Both the position numbers and the translations under genes were made by a program. From Mycobacterium shimoidei (GTDB lineage: Bacteria > Actinomycetota > Actinomycetes > Mycobacteriales > Mycobacteriaceae), in the NCBI GenBank assembly GCA_002101905.1, contig LQPU01000003.1, positions 1 to 64,000 on the forward strand: DNA of 64,000 bases, in the 5' to 3' direction. Under the pieces are notes generated by a model, which was given only the letters and a program-made list of their open reading frames with translations, was not told the origin of the DNA and made no database searches. Below are positions 58,734 to 64,000 of this stretch, in pieces; the first letter of the stretch is position 1, and each line of letters starts with the position of its first letter.

Positions 58734-59984
58734 CTAGACGGACGGCCCCGACTCAGGCGGACCTGATTCGGGTGGACCAGCTTGCGGCGGACCGGTATCC
58801 GTGCCGAGGTTGGGCGGCGGGGTGGGCAATTTCTCGGTTTTCGCTTCGGCACCGGGCACCGGCTCTGTCGGCGGCTCGCGGCCACCGAAGATGCCGTGAT
58901 CGGCGGTGTCGCCGGGGCCGAGCACCGCCGCCTCGGTGCGCAGGCTGAACGATCCCAACAGCACCCCACTGAGCAAAGCGATCAAACCGGCCGCGGTGAA
59001 GGTGATCGGCAGCACCCGCGACCACAGCGCCAACCGGTCGCGCTCGTCACGCGCGGCGTTCACCTGCTCTTCGATCGTCTCTTCGGTGGAAATCACCTTG
59101 TAGTCGGCCAGCGTAACCTCGGGCTTCAGCGGGTCGCGGGCGAAGTAATGATTGGCGTGCTCTTCTTCTTTGACGATGGTGCCCGACTCCGGGTCCACCC
59201 AGAAGGTCCGCTGCGCCGCGTAGTAACGGGTCAGGGTGATCTTCTCGTCGGGATCGCCTTCCAGTCCCCACCTTCCGGCGGTCTCGGTGGCTTTGCTGTC
59301 CTCGTCATGGGCGTACAGCGAGGGGTATTTCACCGGGTCGGACAACTTGCCGTCGTTGTCATAGCCGACGTTTTGGGTGAACTTGTACGTGGTCAAGCCG
59401 TTGACGTCTTCTTCGCCGACGTAATTGGCGTCAAAAGCCTTTTGCGCGATCGGGTCGAAATACGGATAAGTTTGCTTTTCGGTGTGGAAAGGGAAGCGGT
59501 AGGACAACCCGTCGTGCGGCAGCGCGATGTTGGTGGGCGGGCTGTCGTCGTTGATGGTGCGCGGCTTTTGCACGGCGCCACCGGGATGGGTGTCGTCGGA
59601 GACGGCCATCGCGGTTTTGCGGTTGAGCGTCACGGTGTCGACGATCGCCAGCAGCAGCCCACTGTCCTTTTGCATGTCGGTGCGCCGGACCGAGCTGCCG
59701 ACCTGCAGGGTGACGACGTCAGCATTGGCCGGTGATTCGACGCTGACCTGCTTCTGGGACACCAGCGGCACGTTCTTGTTGACGACGATGCGATCGCTGG
59801 ACAACGAGCCGGCGTCGACGGCCGATCCGCTGCCTTCGCTGACCAGAGAGGTGTCGAGGTCGAGCGGAATTTTGGCGATCCTGCTGGTGGTGTACGTCCA
59901 CAGCAGTAGCGCGGCGATCAGCAGCGCGGCCCCGAGACCCATGATCCCGCATGCAGCGATCCGCAACATGACTGCTCGGTTCAC
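58734..59984 (-). CDS. DUF3068 membrane protein, Rv0227c-like
   Basis: 416 residues: N-terminal helix (LRIAACGIMGLGAALLIAALLLW), a large periplasmic beta-rich domain (SPANADVVTLQVGSSVRRTD, TFWVDPESGTIVKEEEHANHYFARDPL), and a C-terminal helix (VLPITFTAAGLIALLSGVLLG) followed by a Pro/Glu-rich tail. M. tuberculosis Rv0227c is 421 residues and nearly the same. The corynebacterial orthologue was reported to be needed for lipomannan maturation and lipoarabinomannan synthesis. GTG 59984 (VNRAVMLRI) has AAGGAGG 10 bases upstream; upstream in-frame starts are not supported. First gene of an operon with the Rv0226c-like gene. Confidence 0.92.
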   Translation of the reverse strand: MNRAVMLRIAACGIMGLGAALLIAALLLWTYTTSRIAKIPLDLDTSLVSEGSGSAVDAGSLSSDRIVVNKNVPLVSQKQVSVESPANADVVTLQVGSSVRRTDMQKDSGLLLAIVDTVTLNRKTAMAVSDDTHPGGAVQKPRTINDDSPPTNIALPHDGLSYRFPFHTEKQTYPYFDPIAQKAFDANYVGEEDVNGLTTYKFTQNVGYDNDGKLSDPVKYPSLYAHDEDSKATETAGRWGLEGDPDEKITLTRYYAAQRTFWVDPESGTIVKEEEHANHYFARDPLKPEVTLADYKVISTEETIEEQVNAARDERDRLALWSRVLPITFTAAGLIALLSGVLLGSFSLRTEAAVLGPGDTADHGIFGGREPPTEPVPGAEAKTEKLPTPPPNLGTDTGPPQAGPPESGPPESGPSV

Positions 59985-60230
59985 GTGCTCGTGACCTCCT
60001 TCTGGTCCCATCAGGATCTTGGCCGCCGAACCCGGCCCAACCGGTAGCAAAGCAAACCCGTCTGACCCTAACAGCAGAATTTAAGGTGCCGGCTTATGTC
60101 TGCGCGGCCCGCAAATCCGGTGTACCCGATTCGTCCGGGCAACCCGTCACGGGCAGACTGTCGGCTATGACGCGCGGCAACGACGGTGATGCCCTTGATG
60201 CCGGTGAAGCCGCGATCGAGGAGTGGCGCC

Positions 60231-61391
60231 ATGACCCCTAACCAGCAGGTGGGTGGGACCCGGTCCTTCCTGCCCGCCGTCGAGGGCATGCGCGCATGCG
60301 CGGCCATGGGCGTGGTCGTCACGCACGTCGCATTCCAGACCGGGCATTCCCACGGGGTCGACGGGCGGCTGTTCGGGCGCTTCGATCTGGCGGTCGCGGT
60401 GTTCTTCACGCTGTCGGGATTCTTGCTGTGGCGCGGGCATGCCGCAGCCGCCCGAGACCTGGGACCCAGCCCGTCGACCGGTCACTATCTGCGCTCGCGG
60501 GTGGTGCGCATCATGCCGGCGTATGTGGTGGCCGTCGTGGTGATCTTGACCCTGCTGCCCGACGCTTCACACGCGAGCCTGACGGTGTGGCTGGCCAATC
60601 TGTCGCTGACCCAGGTCTATGTGCCGCTGACGCTGACCGCCGGGCTGACGCAGATGTGGAGCCTGTCGGTGGAGGTCACGTTCTATCTGGCCCTGCCTGT
60701 CCTTGCGCTGCTGGCCGTCCGGTTGCCGGTTCGGGCGCGGGTGCCGGTGATCGCCGGCCTGGCAATTGCCAGCCTGTTTTGGGGATGGATCCCATTCCAC
60801 GCGCCATCCGGGCTCAACCCGTTGAACTGGCCGCCGGCGTTCTTCTCCTGGTTCGCAGCCGGGATGCTGCTCGCCGAGTGGGTGCACAGCCCGCTCGGGT
60901 GGCCGCATCGACTGGCGCGCCACCGCGTGCTGATGGCGGTTGTCGCCGTGGCCGCCTACCTGGTGGCCGCTTCGCCGCTCGCCGGTCCGCCGGGGCTGAC
61001 ACCGAGCACCGCCGCAGAGTTCACCGTCAAGGCGGCCATGGGCGCGCTGGTCGCCGTCGCGCTGGTCGCGCCGTTGGTGTTGGACCGGCCGGACACCCCC
61101 CATCGCCTGCTGGGCAGCGCCCCGATGGTGACCCTGGGACGCTGGTCCTACGGCATCTTCATCTGGCACCTTGCGGCGCTGACCATGGTGTTTCCGGTGA
61201 TCGGCGAGTTCTCGTTCCAGGGCCACATGCCGCAGGTGTTGCTGCTGACGTTGTTTTTCGCCATCGCGATCGCCGCCGTGAGCTACGCGCTGGTCGAGTC
61301 ACCGTGCCGAGAAGCGTTGCGACGCTGGGAGACCCGCAGGCGGGAGCCTCGCGAGGTCAGCCAGCGCCAAGCGGACGCAATCGCGCCATGA
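60231..61391 (+). CDS. Membrane acyltransferase family 3, Rv0228-like (TmaT)
   Basis: 386 residues, about ten membrane helices. Acyltransferase-3 landmarks: RSFLPAVEGMRACAAMGVVVTHVAFQ with the His near the N-terminus, AVAVFFTLSGFLLWRG, RSRVVRIMPAYVVAVV, and QMWSLSVEVTFYLALPVLAL. M. tuberculosis Rv0228 is the counterpart; its corynebacterial orthologue acetylates trehalose monomycolate before MmpL export, linking it functionally to MmpL3. ATG 60231 with GAGGAG 7 bases upstream is preferred over an ATG at 60186. Its last 35 bases overlap the convergent acyl-CoA ligase. Confidence 0.9.
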   Translation: MTPNQQVGGTRSFLPAVEGMRACAAMGVVVTHVAFQTGHSHGVDGRLFGRFDLAVAVFFTLSGFLLWRGHAAAARDLGPSPSTGHYLRSRVVRIMPAYVVAVVVILTLLPDASHASLTVWLANLSLTQVYVPLTLTAGLTQMWSLSVEVTFYLALPVLALLAVRLPVRARVPVIAGLAIASLFWGWIPFHAPSGLNPLNWPPAFFSWFAAGMLLAEWVHSPLGWPHRLARHRVLMAVVAVAAYLVAASPLAGPPGLTPSTAAEFTVKAAMGALVAVALVAPLVLDRPDTPHRLLGSAPMVTLGRWSYGIFIWHLAALTMVFPVIGEFSFQGHMPQVLLLTLFFAIAIAAVSYALVESPCREALRRWETRRREPREVSQRQADAIAP

Positions 61392-62835
61392 TCTCGTCGC
61401 GTACCGCCGAGCGGCGTGCCTTGCCGGCGTCGTCGCGTAACGGGGTGTCCACGAACTCGACCATGTGCGGCACCTTGTAGCCGGCAATGCGTTCCGCCAG
61501 AAACGCCTTCACCGCCTCTTCGTCGAGGGATGATCCGGCGATCGGCTGGACGAGAGCGTACGGCACTTGACCCAGGTCATCGTGCGGCACGCCAACCACC
61601 AAGCAGGACAACACTTCTGGATGCGCCGACAGAGCGTTCTCGATCTCGGCGGGGTAGACGTTGCGGCCGCCCACGGTGAACATGTCGACGCGACGGTCCG
61701 ACAGGTAAAGGAAACCGTCTTCGTCGAAATATCCCAAATCGCCGAGCGAGTCCCATCCGTCGCGGTTTTTCGCGGTAACCCCGACATATCGGTAGGTCGG
61801 TGGGCTGCCCGGGCTGGGCCGCATGTAAATCTCGCCGACCACCCCCGGCGGGCACTCCCGGCCGTCGTCGTCGAGCACCTTCATCTCCCCGGTGACCACC
61901 ACTCCGACCGACCCGCGGTGGGTCAGCCATTGGTCGCCCGAGATGAACGTCAATGCCTGAAGTTCGGTGCCGCCGTAGAGCTCCCACACTTTCTCCGGAC
62001 CGAGCAGATCGATCCATGCCTCCTTGACCGCCGGCGGGCACGGCGCCGCCAGGTGCCAGAACCGTCGGATGGACGACAGGTCGTACGACTGCGGGTCGGC
62101 GTGGTAGACCGGCAGCACCCGTTGCATGATCGTCGGCACCGTCATCAGGAACGTGACGCGATGGTCGGTGATCAGCCGCAGGAATTGCTCGGGGTCGAAC
62201 CGGCTCATCAGCACCAGATGGTGGCGCATCAGCAAAGCCAGTGTCGCGGTGGTGAATCCGGTGTTGTGTGACAGCGGCACCGGGACCAGCGTGGTGTCAC
62301 CTTCCTGCGCGCCCAGCGGATAACCGATGGCCGGCGGTATCCGGCTGTCGCCGCCGGCTTCGATCAGCTTGGGCCGCCCGGTGCTGCCGCCCGATCCCAT
62401 CGCCTTCCACACCGGCGACACCGCTTCCGGTAACGCACCATCCGACAGCGCCGGTTCGGGAGTGAAACCTGCTGGTACGTTCGCTATTTCGGGGTGATCG
62501 CCGCCCACTAGCAGAGCGGGCTGTCGCAAGTCCAGCAGGCCCTGTAATTCCGCGTGCGGCAACCGCGCCGACAGTGGTTGGGGCACCGCACCCAATTTCC
62601 AGCACGCCACGGCGGCCTGAATGCACTCAATGGAGTTCGGCAGCACGATGGTCACATAGTCGCCGATGCCCACACCTCGTTCGGCGTACGCACGGGCCAG
62701 CCGGTTCGTCGAGGCGTCGAGCTCGGCGCGGGTGAGGGTCATGCCGTCACAGGTGACCGCGGGCTCGTCGGGAGCGATGGCTGCAAGCTGCGAGATCTGA
62801 GTCCCGATGGGCGGGATCGGCTCCGCCTGGGTCAT
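61357..62835 (-). CDS. Acyl-CoA ligase (ANL family)
   Basis: 492 residues. ANL motifs: AMGSGGSTGRPKLIEAGGD near residue 150, WELYGGTELQALTFISG near 290, LSDRRVDMFTVGGRNVYPAEIENAL near 370, and DTPLRDDAGKARR at the end. The GGSTGRPK form with Gly-Gly-Ser is seen in bile-acid/steroid-type and short acid ligases. It overlaps the php stop by ATGA (62832-62835), so it is probably cotranscribed after php. In M. tuberculosis Rv0229c occupies this place; here the ligase is in its stead. Acid unknown. Confidence 0.87.
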   Translation of the reverse strand: MTQAEPIPPIGTQISQLAAIAPDEPAVTCDGMTLTRAELDASTNRLARAYAERGVGIGDYVTIVLPNSIECIQAAVACWKLGAVPQPLSARLPHAELQGLLDLRQPALLVGGDHPEIANVPAGFTPEPALSDGALPEAVSPVWKAMGSGGSTGRPKLIEAGGDSRIPPAIGYPLGAQEGDTTLVPVPLSHNTGFTTATLALLMRHHLVLMSRFDPEQFLRLITDHRVTFLMTVPTIMQRVLPVYHADPQSYDLSSIRRFWHLAAPCPPAVKEAWIDLLGPEKVWELYGGTELQALTFISGDQWLTHRGSVGVVVTGEMKVLDDDGRECPPGVVGEIYMRPSPGSPPTYRYVGVTAKNRDGWDSLGDLGYFDEDGFLYLSDRRVDMFTVGGRNVYPAEIENALSAHPEVLSCLVVGVPHDDLGQVPYALVQPIAGSSLDEEAVKAFLAERIAGYKVPHMVEFVDTPLRDDAGKARRSAVRDEIMARLRPLGAG

Positions 62836-63812
62836 TCGTAGGCACCCGTCCTTTCGAAGATGCGCCGTGGGTTGTCGACGAGCATCGTGTGCAACTGCTC
62901 GTCGGTGACGCCGCGCTCCTTCAGCGCCGGGATCACGTCGTTGTGGATGTGCAGGTAATGCCAGTTGGGCGCGACCACCGGCAACAGCTCCTCGGGCAGC
63001 GCGTCGAAATAGCAGTTGGCGTCATGGGATAACACCATCTTGTCGGCGTGACCGCGCTCGCACATCCGCGCCACGATGTTGACCCGGTCCTCGAACGGCG
63101 AGATCACGTCGATACCGAACCGGTCCATGCCGAGGTAGGAGCCGGCGGCGATGAGCTCCTCGAGGTAGCCGACGTCGGTGCTGTCACCGGAATGGCCGAT
63201 GATCACCCGGCTCAGGTCGGCGCCCTCCTCTTCGAAGATGCGCTGCTGTTCCAGGCCGCGCCGCAGACCTGCGTGGGTGTGCGTCGAGATCGGCACCCCG
63301 GTACGTTTGTGCGCCTGCGCGACGGCACGCAGCACCCGCTCCACCCCGGGAGTGATACCGGGTTCATCGGTGGCGCACTTGAGGATTGCCGCCTTGATAC
63401 CGGTATCGGCGATGCCCTGTTCGATATCGCGGACGAACATGTCGGTCATGATCTCCGGGCCGTCCAGCTGGGTTCCCGGTCCCTGGTAGTGGAACCGGAA
63501 CGGCACATCGTTGTAGGTGTAGAGCCCGGTTGCCACCACGATGTTGAGTTCGGTGGCGGCCGCGACACGCGCGATGCGCGGGATGTAGCGGCCCAGCCCG
63601 ATGACGGTGAGGTCGACGATGGTGTCCACCCCGCGCGCCTTGAGTTCGTTGAGCCTGGTGATGGCGTCGGCCACGCGTTGTTCCTCGTCGCCCCAGGCTT
63701 CGGGATAGTTCTGGGCGACCTCGGTGGTCATGATGAACACGTGTTCGTGCATCAGCGTGACGCCGAGATCGGCCGTATCGATTGGTCCACGTGCGGTATT
63801 CAGTTGCGACAC
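62832..63812 (-). CDS. php: Phosphotriesterase-like lactonase
   Basis: 326 residues, the size of M. tuberculosis Php (Rv0230c). Binuclear-metal amidohydrolase: GVTLMHEHVFI with the His-X-His pair near residue 22, ILKCATDEP with the metal-bridging Lys near 145, ISTHTHAG and IIGHSGDSTD for the two His, and LSHDANCYF for the Asp. Proteins of this type are lactonases with weak phosphotriesterase activity. The start at 63812 (MSQLNTARGP) lies close to the beta-propeller gene. The stop overlaps the acyl-CoA ligase start, so the two form an operon. Confidence 0.94.
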   Translation of the reverse strand: MSQLNTARGPIDTADLGVTLMHEHVFIMTTEVAQNYPEAWGDEEQRVADAITRLNELKARGVDTIVDLTVIGLGRYIPRIARVAAATELNIVVATGLYTYNDVPFRFHYQGPGTQLDGPEIMTDMFVRDIEQGIADTGIKAAILKCATDEPGITPGVERVLRAVAQAHKRTGVPISTHTHAGLRRGLEQQRIFEEEGADLSRVIIGHSGDSTDVGYLEELIAAGSYLGMDRFGIDVISPFEDRVNIVARMCERGHADKMVLSHDANCYFDALPEELLPVVAPNWHYLHIHNDVIPALKERGVTDEQLHTMLVDNPRRIFERTGAYE

Positions 63813-63822
63813 GCACCCGATG

Positions 63823-64000
63823 CTAAGGGGCGGACTCGATTACCGACAGGGTGTTGTCACTGTTAGTGGTGTAGGCGGTGTGAGTGCTGGGATCGACGGC
63901 CACCCGCTCCGGCTGTTCGCCGACGGTGATCGTGGTGGCGACCGCGCGGTGGGTGGTGTCGATGACCGACACCGTGTTGTCGTCGCTGTTGATGGTGTAC
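63823..64000 (-). CDS. YVTN-type beta-propeller protein, partial
   Basis: The last 58 codons of a gene whose start lies beyond base 64000. The sequence repeats propeller blades: YTINSDDNTVSVIDTTHRAV, then ATTITVGEQPERVAVDPSTHTAYTTNSDNTLSVIESAP, the YVTN pattern (strand, N-S-D-N-T-V-S-V-I-D, ..VG..P..VAVDP). Such proteins are often exported or surface-exposed, but that cannot be seen here. It ends 10 bases before the php start on the same strand, so it may belong to the php-acyl-CoA ligase operon. M. tuberculosis has fadE4 in this area, so the neighbour differs. Confidence 0.8.
   Translation of the reverse strand, partial: YTINSDDNTVSVIDTTHRAVATTITVGEQPERVAVDPSTHTAYTTNSDNTLSVIESAP

Overview
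This 64 kb window is chromosomal DNA of a Mycobacterium, most likely a slow-growing non-tuberculous species. The GC content is high, GTG and TTG starts are common, and the order zmp1, omamA/B, mmpL11, Rv0203, Rv0204c, Rv0205, mmpL3, Rv0207c, trmB, Rv0209, Rv0210, pckA, fadD4, fadE3, Rv0216, lipW, Rv0218, Rv0219, lipC, Rv0221, echA1, Rv0223c-Rv0228, php follows the M. tuberculosis Rv0192-Rv0230c segment. Family and Rv names come from recognising protein motifs and order from memory; no database was searched.

Layout. Bases 1-9.7 kb hold a partial L,D-transpeptidase, the zinc metalloprotease gene zmp1, a tandem duplication of the Mce-accessory pair omamA-omamB, and a CoA-binding protein/Rv0201c/mmpL11 operon. 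Bases 10-21.8 kb hold the haemophore-like Rv0203, two polytopic membrane proteins, the essential mycolate exporter mmpL3, an NYN-domain protein, trmB, a pair of degenerate dynamin-like GTPases, and pckA. Bases 21.8-38.5 kb are lipid and acyl-CoA catabolism: fadD4-enoyl hydratase, an Eis-family acetyltransferase, fadE3, a hot-dog dehydratase, then genes absent from the M. tuberculosis locus (CoA transferase, amidohydrolase, paired acyl-CoA dehydrogenases, a methyltransferase), then lipW, the Rv0218-Rv0219 molybdo-oxidoreductase unit, lipC and a wax-ester/DGAT synthase.

Bases 38.6-51.5 kb are mostly accessory. They carry a fadD12/Rv1428c-like pair, an NfeD-like/flotillin pair, echA1, an arylamine N-acetyltransferase, an acyl-CoA ligase with a small partner, a TetR regulator with a 47-residue protein, a crotonase, a frameshifted Rieske oxygenase, and a divergent ketol-acid-reductoisomerase-like gene coupled to an aldehyde dehydrogenase. 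Bases 51.6-64 kb are the cell-envelope cluster Rv0224c-Rv0228 (methyltransferase, glycosyltransferase, two membrane proteins, acyltransferase). It is interrupted by a three-gene WXG100 / WXG-hydrolase / lipoprotein cassette, and followed by an acyl-CoA ligase, the phosphotriesterase-like lactonase php and a truncated beta-propeller gene.

How they work together. The core genes build and export the mycomembrane: MmpL3 and MmpL11 export lipids, the Rv0228 acyltransferase and Rv0226c-Rv0227c act in mycolate or lipomannan maturation, and OmamA/B support Mce lipid import. The accessory genes are largely fatty-acid, sterol-like or xenobiotic acyl-CoA chemistry. Many promoters show a TANNNT -10 element 6-8 bases before the start codon, which predicts leaderless mRNAs. 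No tRNA, rRNA, CRISPR array, insertion sequence or prophage was seen.
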